64,000 nt of DNA from Lentilactobacillus buchneri. GTDB lineage: Bacteria > Bacillota > Bacilli > Lactobacillales > Lactobacillaceae. The position numbers and the translations under genes were made by a program. This document shows positions 33,888 to 43,256 of this stretch, in pieces. The stretch spans positions 1,116,001-1,180,000 of the forward strand of contig NZ_CP073066.1 of NCBI RefSeq assembly GCF_018314255.1, written 5' to 3'. How positions within the stretch are numbered: the first letter of the stretch is position 1; every line of letters begins with the position of its first letter. The notes under the pieces are model-generated. The model worked only from the letters and a program-made list of their open reading frames with translations, made no database searches and had not been told where the DNA came from.

Positions 33888-34874
33888 CTAGACACTTTGT
33901 CTGGGAATAATTTTAAATGGGGTAAAGGATGACTTGGCGGCTTTTGCTGGCGGACTGATAATCTGCTGCATCCCCCGAACTCCCATCTCCAAGAACTCCT
34001 GAGTGACACTGGTTAATTGTGGCCGCACGATGCCACAAAGTTTCGTACCATCAATGCTCATCACAGCCAGGTCAGCCGGTATTTTTAATCCATAATCCCG
34101 CGCCTGATTCATCACGCCGATTGCGGCCAAGTCACTGGACGCGATCACCGCGGTCACTTCCGGCTTACGGCCATATTGTTTCATGGCATTAACGCCATCT
34201 TCATAGGCAAAGTCACCGCCCAAAACCCAACCTGAATTCAATGGTAACCCATTGTCTGCCAAGGCATGACGATAACCATCCAACCTCAACTGACCGGTCA
34301 CAGAGTCTAAATCTGCAGCGGCAAATCCAATCTTGGAATGACCCTTATCAATCAAATACTTAGTGGCTTGATAGCCGATCTGAAAATCGTCGGAGGTAAT
34401 GAACGGCAATCCCCGATTTTCGATGGTGATTGACAGGAACAGAAACGGAATATTAGCATTCAGTAACAAGTCCTCGTTAGCCGGATTAAGGTTAACGGCG
34501 ACCAGCAAAATCCCCATTACCGACCGCTCGATCACGGTTTCCAATGCTTTCCGCTCCATCTGGGAATCATTTTCGCCGGCAAATACGATAATCACATTCA
34601 AATCATGCCGACGGGCCTCTTGCTGAATACCATTGATAATCTGATCAGAAAAGTTTGATTTGGTTGAGCTGAGAATGACTGCGATCACCTTGCTGCGACG
34701 GGTAACCAGTTCAACGGCAGCCGTATTTTTTTGATAGCCAAGCTTTTTGGCTGTTTTTTTTACCTTTTTTGCTGTCTTTTCTGAGTAAAATGCTGTCTGG
34801 CCAGACAACACCCTTGAAACAGTGGCAGTAGAGACACCTGCCTGTTTGGCAATATCTTTAATTGTGACTGCCAT
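33888..34874 (-). CDS. LacI/GalR-family transcriptional regulator
   Basis: This is a 328-residue repressor. The N-terminal HTH with hinge is TIKDIAKQAGVSTATVSRVL, followed by a periplasmic-binding-protein-like ligand domain with TSDDFQIGYQATKYLI and KIGFAAADLDSVTGQLRLDG. The end IIPRQSV is the usual C-terminus of the family. It is divergent from the sugar transporter/glucosidase pair, and TTGCAAACGTTTTCT-like sites in between are likely targets. The ligand is probably an alpha-glucoside. A 17-bp tandem duplication lies in its leader. Confidence 0.92.
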   Translation of the reverse strand: MAVTIKDIAKQAGVSTATVSRVLSGQTAFYSEKTAKKVKKTAKKLGYQKNTAAVELVTRRSKVIAVILSSTKSNFSDQIINGIQQEARRHDLNVIIVFAGENDSQMERKALETVIERSVMGILLVAVNLNPANEDLLLNANIPFLFLSITIENRGLPFITSDDFQIGYQATKYLIDKGHSKIGFAAADLDSVTGQLRLDGYRHALADNGLPLNSGWVLGGDFAYEDGVNAMKQYGRKPEVTAVIASSDLAAIGVMNQARDYGLKIPADLAVMSIDGTKLCGIVRPQLTSVTQEFLEMGVRGMQQIISPPAKAAKSSFTPFKIIPRQSV

Positions 34875-34893
34875 GATTGCGCCACCTCTCTAT

Positions 34894-34927
34894 TATGTAC
34901 GTTGTAAAGCTATGTACGTTGTAAAGC
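34894..34927 (-). repeat. 17-bp perfect tandem duplication in the lacI leader
   Basis: TATGTACGTTGTAAAGC occurs twice head to tail directly upstream of the lacI ribosome site. Such a duplication changes spacing in the 5' leader or promoter. Confidence 0.75.
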
Positions 34928-35041
34928 TTTAATGGGATCATTAACGTTAAGCATTTTACATTGTTCACCCCATTTTAGCACAGTAAACGTCGCTTTAATT
35001 TTTAGTAAAACGCAATCGTTTGTGTTGTTGATATAAAGGGT

Positions 35042-35090
35042 TTGCAAACGTTTTCTTTGGGTGCTATTATAATCGCTGTAAACGTTTTCT
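35042..35090 (+). promoter_or_regulatory. promoter and cre/LacI operators of the sugar cassette
   Basis: TTGCAA (35042-35047) and TATTAT (35065-35070) are 17 bases apart. TTGCAAACGTTTTCT (35042-35056) fits the cre consensus fully and covers the -35 box. CTGTAAACGTTTTCT (35076-35090) fits except for one base and lies on the start region. Both can bind CcpA or the local LacI regulator. Confidence 0.65.
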
Positions 35091-35266
35091 TGCAATATAT
35101 ATCTATTGGCCAAGTTGCGAAAGCGTTCACGGAGATAGCTTATCCAAGCAGAGATCTACATATAAGTGTTTTCGACAAAAAATTCCAGAACTGAGCTTTC
35201 TGCCAAAGAGACTTACACTCCGATCCCTAACCGCCTGGATCCGCTCACTTTTTAGGAGGAATTACT

Positions 35267-36658
35267 ATGGACGCAAAAGTAAAAGCTGGAAATGGTGACG
35301 TTAAAACTGAACCTAAAAGTTTTGCATCCCATTTGCCAAGTTTGAAAGTAAGTACGATTTTTGCAATGACATTTGGTTTTTTCGGGGTTAACATGGCATT
35401 CTCGCTTCAACAATCACAAATGGGGCGAATTTTTCAAACTATTGGCGCTAACCCGAATAACTTAGGATTTTTCTTTATCTTGCCACCGTTAGCCGGAATG
35501 GTTATTCAACCTTTAATCGGTAAATACTCTGACCGCACTTGGACCCGTTTTGGAAGACGCATGCCGTATTTATTTATTGGCGCACCCGTCGCAGCAATTG
35601 TTTTGGTATTACTTCCTAACGCCGGTTCATTCGGATTCGGTTACGGTTCGGCGGCCGCACTGTGGTTTGCCGCTATTGCCACACTATTTATGGACCTTTC
35701 ATCCAACGTTTGTATGCAGCCCTTCAAGATGATCATCGGTGACATGGTCAACGAGGACCAAAAAGATATGGCTTGGTCTTGGCAGCAGTCCTTCTCCAAC
35801 CTTGGTGGAGTTCTTGCCAGCCTGGTTCCATTCTTCCTTGCATTCATTGGCCTTTCAAACGTCGCTCAAAAAGGTGAAGTGCCAATTACCGTTAAATTAG
35901 CCTACTACCTGGCCGCAGCCGTTCTGTTGCTGACCTCGTTTTACACGATTGCCAAAGTTCACGAATACAATCCTGAAGAATATGCTTTATATCACAATAT
36001 TGACTTAACCAAGCAAAAGAAGCAGCCTAGTCTCTGGGAATTAACTAAAAAAGCCCCCCGAGTCTTCTGGGAAATCTCAATTGTCCAATTTTTTACATGG
36101 TTTGCCATTCTCTATTCTTGGACCTACGCCGCCGGTGCCATTTCCCTCAATGTTTGGCACACATCCAACCCTTCATCAGCCGGTTATCAAGCCGCTGGTA
36201 ATTGGTATGGCGTCCTTACCTGCATCCAGGCCGTTGCTTCGGTTATCTTTGGTTTGCTGGTTCAAGCACGGACAAAGCCAGAACATCGAAAAGCATGGTA
36301 TGTCTTTGGCCTACTTGCTGGTGCCCTTGGCTTCATCATGATCTTCTTCATCCACATCAAGTGGCTGCTCGTTTTGCCATTCTGTCTGATTGGGATCACT
36401 TATATCACCATGAACACCCAACCATTCTCACTCTTAACAGAGGCTTTGAACGGTGAAAATGAAGGAGCTTACCTGGGACTCTTCAATTGTTCAATCTGCT
36501 TACCGCAAATTGCAGCATCTCTTTGCAGCTTCTTCATCTTCCCAATGGTTGGGCACTCAATGCCAGCAATGTTCTTGGTTGGCGGGGTTTCATTAGTAAT
36601 CGCTGCATTTTCAGTTGGCTTTATCCACTCAAAACTGAGTAAACCGGTTAAACTATAA
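35267..36658 (+). CDS. SLC45-type sugar:proton symporter (maltose/sucrose-like MFS)
   Basis: This is a 463-residue MFS transporter with 12 helices. The motif GKYSDRTWTRFGRRMPYLFIGAP (loop 2-3) and the start of TM1 (FAMTFGFFGVNMAFSLQQSQMGRIF) are typical of the SLC45/GPH-like sucrose and maltose symporters of lactobacilli. It is the first gene behind a cre-covered promoter and is followed by an alpha-glucosidase with a 24-bp gap, so it imports the substrate of that enzyme (isomaltose, isomaltulose or a related alpha-glucoside). Confidence 0.9.
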   Translation: MDAKVKAGNGDVKTEPKSFASHLPSLKVSTIFAMTFGFFGVNMAFSLQQSQMGRIFQTIGANPNNLGFFFILPPLAGMVIQPLIGKYSDRTWTRFGRRMPYLFIGAPVAAIVLVLLPNAGSFGFGYGSAAALWFAAIATLFMDLSSNVCMQPFKMIIGDMVNEDQKDMAWSWQQSFSNLGGVLASLVPFFLAFIGLSNVAQKGEVPITVKLAYYLAAAVLLLTSFYTIAKVHEYNPEEYALYHNIDLTKQKKQPSLWELTKKAPRVFWEISIVQFFTWFAILYSWTYAAGAISLNVWHTSNPSSAGYQAAGNWYGVLTCIQAVASVIFGLLVQARTKPEHRKAWYVFGLLAGALGFIMIFFIHIKWLLVLPFCLIGITYITMNTQPFSLLTEALNGENEGAYLGLFNCSICLPQIAASLCSFFIFPMVGHSMPAMFLVGGVSLVIAAFSVGFIHSKLSKPVKL

Positions 36659-36682
36659 TCACGAGAAAGAGGAGAATTCAAT

Positions 36683-38350
36683 ATGACCAAAAAATGGTGG
36701 CAAAATGCCGTAATTTACCAGATTTATCCACAAAGTTTTCAAGACAGCAACAATGATGGGATTGGTGATCTTCATGGGATCATCAAACGCCTGCCCTATT
36801 TAAAGAAGCTTGGCGTTGACGTCCTTTGGTTGAACCCAATTTATCAATCACCTCTCAAAGATAACGGCTACGACATTGCCGATTACGAAAAAATCTTACC
36901 GGAATATGGCACGATGGCTGATTTCGATGAATTGTTGAAAGAAGTTCATGCCCACGGATTGAAGTTACTGATGGACCTCGTGGTTAACCATACTTCCGAT
37001 CAACACCGCTGGTTCCAAGAAAGCAAACAATCCAAGGATAACCAGTACGCTGACTACTATATGTGGCACGATCCAGTTAACGGTCATGAACCAAACAACT
37101 GGCACGCAGCCTTTGGTGGCAGTGCTTGGACATACGTTCCAGAACGAGGTCAGTACTACCTGCACTTGTTTGCCCCTGGCCAACCTGATTTGAATTGGGA
37201 AAACCCAGCCGTTCGGGAATCCGTTTGGGACATCATGCGATTCTGGTTGGATAAAGGAATTGATGGCTTCAGAATGGACGTCATCAACCTGATTTCCAAA
37301 CCTGAAGGCCTGCCGGACGCACCTGAGCCAGGCACCTACCCGCTCACAGAAGGTCTGGTTGCCGATGGTCCTAAGTTAAACGACTATCTCCACGAAATGA
37401 ACGAAAAGGTACTTTCCCACTACGATGTCATGACGGTTGGTGAAATGCCGAGTTCAAAGCCCGAAGATGCCATCAACTACACTGGCCTCGATAGCCATGA
37501 ACTGAACATGGTCTTTCAATTCCAACACGTTGCCTTGGAACCCAATCCAGACAAACGCTTGGGCAAATGGAACGATCAGCCGGTCAAGCTACCAGAGTTG
37601 AAGAATGCCCTATCCCGTTGGCAAAAAGCCTTAGATGGAAAGGGTTGGAATAGTCTCTACTGGAACAACCATGATCAACCGCGGGCAGTTTCGCGCTTCG
37701 CCAACGATGATCCAAAGTACCGGGTTCGCGCCGCCAAAATGCTGGGCACGACCCTTCACATGATGCAAGGAACGCCATTTGTCTTTGAAGGTGAAGAACT
37801 CGGTATGGCCAATGTGCACTACACCAGCATCGATCAGTACGAAGATCTCGAATCAATCAATGCCTATCACGAGTTGGTTGAAGAAAAGAAGCTAGTCGAT
37901 GGGCCAACCATGCTGAAATATTTAGCTAACATTTCTAGAGATAATGCTCGTACACCAATGCCGTGGGACGATGGCAAAAATGCCGGCTTCTCAGATGCAA
38001 AACCATGGTTTGCTTTGAACCCAACCTATAAAGAAATCAATGCTAAAGCTGTGGTGGACGATAAAGATTCCGTCTTTTACCACTATCAAAAGCTGATTCA
38101 GCTCCGTCATGATTCTGACTTGGTTAAGTTCGGAAGCTATGATGAGATTGATCCTGATGACGCAGAGGTCTTTGCTTACCGGCGTCACTATCAAGGCAAG
38201 ACGTTGCTAGTAATCAGTAACTTCACTGCCGACACGGTGACGCGAGATTATGGTCAGGGTAAAGCCGACAAACTCGTCATCAGCAATTACAGTGATGATC
38301 AAGGTACGGAATTACGTCCTTATGAAAGTAAGGTCTATGTATTTAACTAG
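36683..38350 (+). CDS. GH13 alpha-1,6-glucosidase (oligo-1,6-glucosidase/dextran glucosidase type)
   Basis: This is a 555-residue cytosolic glycoside hydrolase of family 13, subfamily 31. The catalytic nucleophile is D199 (GFRMDVINLI), the acid/base is E254 (GEMPSS), and the transition-state aspartate is D331 (NNHDQPR). A valine directly after the nucleophile is typical of enzymes that split alpha-1,6 bonds (maltases have threonine). With the adjacent symporter it forms a short pathway for isomalto-oligosaccharides or a similar sugar. Start follows GAAAGAGGAG. Confidence 0.92.
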   Translation: MTKKWWQNAVIYQIYPQSFQDSNNDGIGDLHGIIKRLPYLKKLGVDVLWLNPIYQSPLKDNGYDIADYEKILPEYGTMADFDELLKEVHAHGLKLLMDLVVNHTSDQHRWFQESKQSKDNQYADYYMWHDPVNGHEPNNWHAAFGGSAWTYVPERGQYYLHLFAPGQPDLNWENPAVRESVWDIMRFWLDKGIDGFRMDVINLISKPEGLPDAPEPGTYPLTEGLVADGPKLNDYLHEMNEKVLSHYDVMTVGEMPSSKPEDAINYTGLDSHELNMVFQFQHVALEPNPDKRLGKWNDQPVKLPELKNALSRWQKALDGKGWNSLYWNNHDQPRAVSRFANDDPKYRVRAAKMLGTTLHMMQGTPFVFEGEELGMANVHYTSIDQYEDLESINAYHELVEEKKLVDGPTMLKYLANISRDNARTPMPWDDGKNAGFSDAKPWFALNPTYKEINAKAVVDDKDSVFYHYQKLIQLRHDSDLVKFGSYDEIDPDDAEVFAYRRHYQGKTLLVISNFTADTVTRDYGQGKADKLVISNYSDDQGTELRPYESKVYVFN

Positions 38351-38436
38351 AATCACCATATATTCGGCATAGAGAGCCTTCTGGTAGTGGTTCTCTGACC
38401 GGAATTACGCATGAATTTAAAATATATTTGATCAAT

Positions 38437-38476
38437 AGAACCCCTTGAACTGGAAAAATCCAATTCAAGGGGTTCT
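38437..38476 (+). terminator. intrinsic terminator of the glucosidase operon
   Basis: AGAACCCCTTGAACTGG pairs with CCAATTCAAGGGGTTCT (one G-U), with a 6-base loop and T-rich tail. On the minus strand it may also serve oppA. Confidence 0.78.
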
Positions 38477-38490
38477 GTTCAGAAATGTTG

Positions 38491-38519
38491 GCTCAATGCA
38501 GATTGTGTCTGAATCGAGC
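38491..38519 (-). repeat. hairpin with the conserved loop, inverted copy
   Basis: On the minus strand it reads GCTCGATTCAGACACAATCT then GCATTGAGC, matching the loop at 33726-33755 in plus orientation, with paired changes in the stem base (GTTC/GAAC versus GCTC/GAGC). The surrounding DNA is in the same orientation, so the hairpin itself is flipped. Confidence 0.55.
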
Positions 38520-38562
38520 TAGCACTCCTACTTTTAAAATCGATTATCAATTTTTCAGCAAC

Positions 38563-40194
38563 TTACTTCGTAATCGTTGCCCGCGTATAATCTGGGAACC
38601 CAGCGACATGATACTCAACGCCACTGAGTTTCGGGTTGACCAAATGGCTTTCTCTCACGTAATACAGCGGAATGATGCCGTTTTGGTTCATCAATCGCTT
38701 CTCAGCTTGTCTGAGATATTTCCAGTAATCGGTCTGATTAGCGGCGGTTTTGGCTTTTTCAATCAGTGAATCATACGTGGCATCGCTAAACTTGCCCGGA
38801 TTCATTGTATTGTTGGAGGTCAAGATTCCCAAGTAATTGATTGGATCGCCGAAGTCGGCTAACCAGTACCACTGAGCAAGATCAAACTTGCCTTCGCTTC
38901 GGCGGGCCTGTTGAGCTTTGTCAGGAAGGTTGGCGATACTAACCTTGACGCCGGGGAGTTTAGAATCTAACTGTCCCTGAATATATTGAGCAACATTCTT
39001 GGTTACATCTTGATCATCACCAACAATAGAAAGCTTCAAATCACCAGTAATCCCGGCTTCCTTCTTACCGGCTGCCAGCAAACTTCTGGCTTGCTTGATG
39101 TTAGGCGCGACACTAAAACTAGTCTCTTGACTGAAATCCTTACCAGTCGTTGGGTCAACGGCTGTTCCTGGGCTGACAAAACTGCTGGCTGGCAGTGACC
39201 CATCCGCCAAGACCTTATTGGTCAGTTCTTTTCGGTTGATCGCTAATGAAATGGCTTGCCGCAACTTTTGATTGGCAAGTGGTCGCCCTTTCCGTTGGTT
39301 AACCTGCAGATAATAAGTCCAGGCCTTAGGTATCCGCTTCAAGTCCTTATTCTTCTGCAGGGACTTGGCGGTAACACCGGAAATGGTGGCATCGTCCAAC
39401 TTGCCGTCCTCGAATAAATTATGGGCCGTATTGGAATCCTTAACGGTCTTATAGTTGATTTGGTCTAACTTAATCGCCGACCTGTCCCAGTAATATGGGT
39501 TCTTTACCAACCGGTAAGCATCGTTGGTACCGGTCCAGTTGGTAATCTTGAAGGCGCCGTTGGAAACGGTATTCTTAGCGTTAGTCCCGTACTTTTTGAC
39601 ACCCACCTTTTGGACAAATGATTTATCCTGCGGCATGAAGACCGGCATTGCGACTAACTTGTTGAAATAGGCCATCGGGTGATCCAAATTGATCTCAAGG
39701 GTCTTGTCGCCGGTTGCCTTAATTCCAAGCGTTTTGTAGGAATTCTTGTGATTGATAATCGCATCGGCATTCTTGATTCCACTAAAGACGTAGGTGTAAA
39801 CCGGGTTGTTCGCCGGGTTCAAGGATCGTTTCCAGGAATATTCAAAATCTTCCGCTTTTACAGGATCACCGTTACTCCACTTGGCATTCGAACGGATATG
39901 AAAGACATACTTTTTACCGTTATCAGTTGGCTTAACAATCTTGGTGGCCATTGCTGGGACTGGTTGATCCTTGCTGTTAAGCCGGTAGAGCCCCTCAGAA
40001 ATGTTGGTTAGGGTGTTAAACTCCGGCAGCATGGCTTGATTGGTATTGTCCAACGACGTTAAATCAGATGTCTGCATTAAGGTAATCGACTTGTTCTGCG
40101 CATTATTTTGGGAAGACTGCTTGCCACAAGCCGCCAAAAATACCGCAACCATGACAATTCCAATACTTAACGACACCTTTCGGATCTTTCCCAT
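38563..40194 (-). CDS. oligopeptide ABC transporter substrate-binding lipoprotein
   Basis: This is a 543-residue OppA-like lipoprotein. The signal peptide ends in FLAAC. Typical motifs are VKAEDFEYSWKRSLNPANN and NGAFKITNWTGTND. The start at MGKIRKV has AGGAGGGG five bases before it; the longer frame is not supported. It follows the OsmC gene by ten bases, so the two are an operon. Its last 24 codons are duplicated at 33791-33869. No permease genes are near. Confidence 0.92.
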   Translation of the reverse strand: MGKIRKVSLSIGIVMVAVFLAACGKQSSQNNAQNKSITLMQTSDLTSLDNTNQAMLPEFNTLTNISEGLYRLNSKDQPVPAMATKIVKPTDNGKKYVFHIRSNAKWSNGDPVKAEDFEYSWKRSLNPANNPVYTYVFSGIKNADAIINHKNSYKTLGIKATGDKTLEINLDHPMAYFNKLVAMPVFMPQDKSFVQKVGVKKYGTNAKNTVSNGAFKITNWTGTNDAYRLVKNPYYWDRSAIKLDQINYKTVKDSNTAHNLFEDGKLDDATISGVTAKSLQKNKDLKRIPKAWTYYLQVNQRKGRPLANQKLRQAISLAINRKELTNKVLADGSLPASSFVSPGTAVDPTTGKDFSQETSFSVAPNIKQARSLLAAGKKEAGITGDLKLSIVGDDQDVTKNVAQYIQGQLDSKLPGVKVSIANLPDKAQQARRSEGKFDLAQWYWLADFGDPINYLGILTSNNTMNPGKFSDATYDSLIEKAKTAANQTDYWKYLRQAEKRLMNQNGIIPLYYVRESHLVNPKLSGVEYHVAGFPDYTRATITK

Positions 40195-40204
40195 AGTACC
40201 CCTC

Positions 40205-40621
40205 CTAGATGAATTGCAACTCAATCGGAACCGCGTGCTTTAACGTTTCATGAACCGTACAGTCCTTGACGACTGAATGCATAAACGCCTTGTGCCCAGC
40301 CTCATCCAAATTCGTTTCGGCATGAATCTGAACAACAATTTTGGTCACCGCCGATCGCCCATCTTGATACTGAGTGGTCTCGCCAGTCGTCTTGGTTTCA
40401 AACTTCTTAATTTGAATTTCCGGGTGCTTTCGGGCGATGTCGTTGGCTGTAATGGCTAAACAACTGCCGACGGCCGACAACAAGTATTGCACCGGATTAG
40501 GACCAGCGTCTGTTCCGTGACCGGCAATCGGTTCATCGACGATAAATTGATGAATACCTGTTTTTGTGTCGACTTGAGCGCCAACTTTTCTAAGCTTTGA
40601 ATTGATAATATATTTCCCCAT
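40205..40621 (-). CDS. OsmC/Ohr-family peroxiredoxin-like protein
   Basis: This is a 138-residue OsmC-family protein, which reduces organic hydroperoxides with two cysteines. The peroxidatic cysteine is in SAVGSCLAI and the second in VKDCTVHETL; the usual glutamine/glutamate context is kept. I start at MGKYIINS since GAGGAGG lies seven bases upstream. It is the first gene of an operon with oppA, an unusual pairing. OsmC versus the closely related YhfA type cannot be separated by eye. Confidence 0.87.
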   Translation of the reverse strand: MGKYIINSKLRKVGAQVDTKTGIHQFIVDEPIAGHGTDAGPNPVQYLLSAVGSCLAITANDIARKHPEIQIKKFETKTTGETTQYQDGRSAVTKIVVQIHAETNLDEAGHKAFMHSVVKDCTVHETLKHAVPIELQFI

Positions 40622-40719
40622 GATGAACCTCCTCATGAATGTGTCTCGTGCAGATTATTAATTATTATAGCTGGTTTGTCACTGGATTTGTTGGAAGTTG
40701 TTTAATAATTAGAGCAAAA

Positions 40720-40749
40720 TGCCTCTCCGTCAATCCTGACGGGGAGGCA
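40720..40749 (-). terminator. intrinsic terminator of the YfcC-family gene
   Basis: TGCCTCTCCGTCA pairs with TGACGGGGAGGCA (one G-U), loop ATCC, and the minus strand continues TTTTGC. Confidence 0.75.
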
Positions 40750-40771
40750 CTTTGAGTTCACGTATTAAATA

Positions 40772-42319
40772 TTAATTAATCAAAACTTCAGTTACCAGCA
40801 ATGCACCACCGAACACGAGGACGAAGACAACCACCGGCCACACGAAACGCAGCCAGTGTGAATACTTCATGTTCAGCATTTGCAAGGTTGCCATCACCAA
40901 CCCGGTTGGGGCCAGGAACAGCATTGCATACTGACCGAACTGATAGGCAGTTACCACGACATAACGTGGAATGTGAACCGTATCGGCCAACGGTGCCAAA
41001 ATCGGCATCGACAGCACCGCCAAGCCTGATGAAGATGGGACGATGAATCCTAACAGGAAGAAGATGATCAGCATCACAACAATAAACATTGGACCGTTCA
41101 TATGGGCAACCAAGGTTGATGAATACTGGAGCATGGTGTCAGAAATCTTCCCGTTATTCAGCACAAGATTAATTCCCCGTGCCAAGCCAATGATCAGCGA
41201 AACGCCAACCAAGCTGGAAGCACCTTTCACGAAAGCATCAACGACACCCGTTTCTCCAAGCCCATTTTTACCAGTTGCCGTTAGGAACATGATGATAATT
41301 GCAAATGACAGGAATGAAGCCGCCATGGTTGGGAACCACCAACCTTGAGACATAACGCCCCAAACCATCAGTGGGAAGGTGACAACGAATAATATCAAAA
41401 TCAGCTTTTTACGCATTGTAAATTTGGATTTGGCATCTTCCCCGGTTGGGGCAATTTCCCACATTGCATTAAATTCGTCACGGTCGTCATAGGAGTAAGA
41501 AAACTTTGGATCAGCTTTAACTTTCTTGCTGTACCAGTGCAGATAAGTCACGACAAAACTGGCAGCAATCACCAAACCAATGGCCCGCTCCGGCAGACCT
41601 TGGGTAAAGTCGATGCCGGCAGCGTTAGACGCAATCACCACGGAAAACGGGTTGATGGTTGAAAAACAGGTTCCAATCGAACTCGCGAGGAAGATTGCGC
41701 CAACAGACACGATCGAATCGTACCCCATAGCAATGAAAATCGGTACCAGAATTGGATAAAAGGCGACCGCTTCTTCTTCGATCCCACAAAGGGTTCCACC
41801 CAGAACCATCAGGATGGCAACGAAGAAGATCAGCAAGAACTCATGCCCTTTGGTCTTCTTGGTCAGGGCCAGCAGACCGGATTCAAAAGCGCCACTGGCT
41901 TTGACGACTCCGATCAAGCCTCCCAGAACCAGGATGAAGACCATAATATCGACGGCTTCAATGGTCCCTTTGACCATGCTGGTCGGGACAGCCGCAATGC
42001 TTGCCGGCCGCTGTTTGAGTCGCTGGTAAGTATTTGGAATTGATACCGGCGCAGTGATGCCGCCATCTGTAAATTGCTTAATGTTAATTTTGACGCCCAG
42101 CTTGTCTAATTCTTTTTGGGTGCTGGGAACCGTGGTGACTTTACCGTGTGGGTCAGTTACCTGCAAAGATGAATTCGTGTACGATAATTTTGAATAACTA
42201 CCGGCAGGAACCATCCAGGTGGCAGCCACGGCAACGATTGTCAAAATGAACAGAATGACAAAGGCACCGGGCATTTTCAGCTTGAAATGCTTCTTTGGTT
42301 TTTCGACTTGTGCGTCCAT
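40772..42319 (-). CDS. YfcC-family transporter
   Basis: This is a 515-residue membrane protein with about 12 helices and a large extracytoplasmic loop after the first helix. The segments MVPAGSYSKL, CGIEEEAVAFYPILVPIFIAMGYD and GFIVPSSSGLAVLSMPILAPLAD are typical of the YfcC group of the ion transporter superfamily. Related proteins move dicarboxylates, p-aminobenzoyl-glutamate or amino acids; the substrate here is unknown. It stands alone. Confidence 0.88.
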   Translation of the reverse strand: MDAQVEKPKKHFKLKMPGAFVILFILTIVAVAATWMVPAGSYSKLSYTNSSLQVTDPHGKVTTVPSTQKELDKLGVKINIKQFTDGGITAPVSIPNTYQRLKQRPASIAAVPTSMVKGTIEAVDIMVFILVLGGLIGVVKASGAFESGLLALTKKTKGHEFLLIFFVAILMVLGGTLCGIEEEAVAFYPILVPIFIAMGYDSIVSVGAIFLASSIGTCFSTINPFSVVIASNAAGIDFTQGLPERAIGLVIAASFVVTYLHWYSKKVKADPKFSYSYDDRDEFNAMWEIAPTGEDAKSKFTMRKKLILILFVVTFPLMVWGVMSQGWWFPTMAASFLSFAIIIMFLTATGKNGLGETGVVDAFVKGASSLVGVSLIIGLARGINLVLNNGKISDTMLQYSSTLVAHMNGPMFIVVMLIIFFLLGFIVPSSSGLAVLSMPILAPLADTVHIPRYVVVTAYQFGQYAMLFLAPTGLVMATLQMLNMKYSHWLRFVWPVVVFVLVFGGALLVTEVLIN

Positions 42320-42704
42320 AATTTCCCCCCTTCTGAGAAGTACAACACAAAATAGATCAGATTTTTCACTGGTCCTGCCTAGTAATATGATTATTAATCA
42401 ATAATCCCCCACCACGAAAATTATTGGATTAATCGAATATAGCTCAACAAATAATAGTGTAACGAATATGAAAGCGTTTGACAACACAGCATGTTTGCAC
42501 AAATTTTTCAAATTAAATTTTACTGAGTATTAAAAAAGTTCCCGATTTGTGGTTAATTAAAATTAGGTTGAATTGTGTTTCTTATTTACTTAATTATAAA
42601 TGACAAGAACACTAATCCTCATCTGAACAGAGAACAGTGTCCTTTTCAATTCTATGCTGTATTCAGCAGATATCACTTCAAGATTCAATACATGCAAGCC
42701 ACTA
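42320..42704. other. intergenic region between the YfcC gene and the ECF S component gene
   Basis: This 385-bp AT-rich stretch holds the YfcC leader (ribosome site GGGGGG), a cre-like ATGAAAGCGTTTGAC (42469-42483, 12 of 15 consensus bases), and a weak hairpin (AAGGACACT/AGTGTTCTT, about 42613-42655) that may terminate the S component transcript. I see no gene. Confidence 0.4.
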
Positions 42705-43223
42705 TTAATAATTAGTCTGGCGATATGCTTGAATCAATGGAGAAATTAACAACAAACCTATTGCATTGATTATCCCTCCGGTAACATTGTCCGTAATATT
42801 TCTATAGGCTACAGTATGTGTTAACAATAAACTGTCGGCAACAAAATATCCTAATACCATTATAATGACCCCCGTTACCACAGCAATATAAAGGGTTCCA
42901 CCTTCATCATTTGAGTTTGAGGCAATTTTACCAACGAATATTCCCTCAACACTATGAATAATCATGGAAGGAATCATAAAACTCAGATTCCCATGAAAAA
43001 ACACAATCAAAAGCCCGCTGATTCCACCAACAACCCCTCCTCCCCATGAGCCATATATGAAAGCTCCCAGAAAGATTCCAAAATCACAAAAAGTTACATT
43101 AATTGAAGTATCAGGGACAGTTAAGACAAATGATGTACTGACAGCCGCATTAATTAAGACAAGAAGACACAATTTAGCTCTCAAGGGTACAAGCAGGCGA
43201 GATGGAACATGATCTAATTTCAT
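42705..43223 (-). CDS. ECF transporter S component (substrate-binding membrane protein)
   Basis: This is a 172-residue protein with about six helices. The motif GIFLGAFIYGSWGGGVVGGISGLL is the typical conserved region of S components of energy-coupling factor transporters, which bind a vitamin or metal and share a common EcfAAT module. It may be a thiamine- or pyridoxine-type S component; no riboswitch shows which. Before the IS30 insertion it lay four bases after the DUF436 gene, so it once was part of that operon. The native ribosome site is weak. Confidence 0.72.
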   Translation of the reverse strand: MKLDHVPSRLLVPLRAKLCLLVLINAAVSTSFVLTVPDTSINVTFCDFGIFLGAFIYGSWGGGVVGGISGLLIVFFHGNLSFMIPSMIIHSVEGIFVGKIASNSNDEGGTLYIAVVTGVIIMVLGYFVADSLLLTHTVAYRNITDNVTGGIINAIGLLLISPLIQAYRQTNY

Positions 43224-43256
43224 CTACTTATCTCTTCAGGACAAATTCACGTAAAT

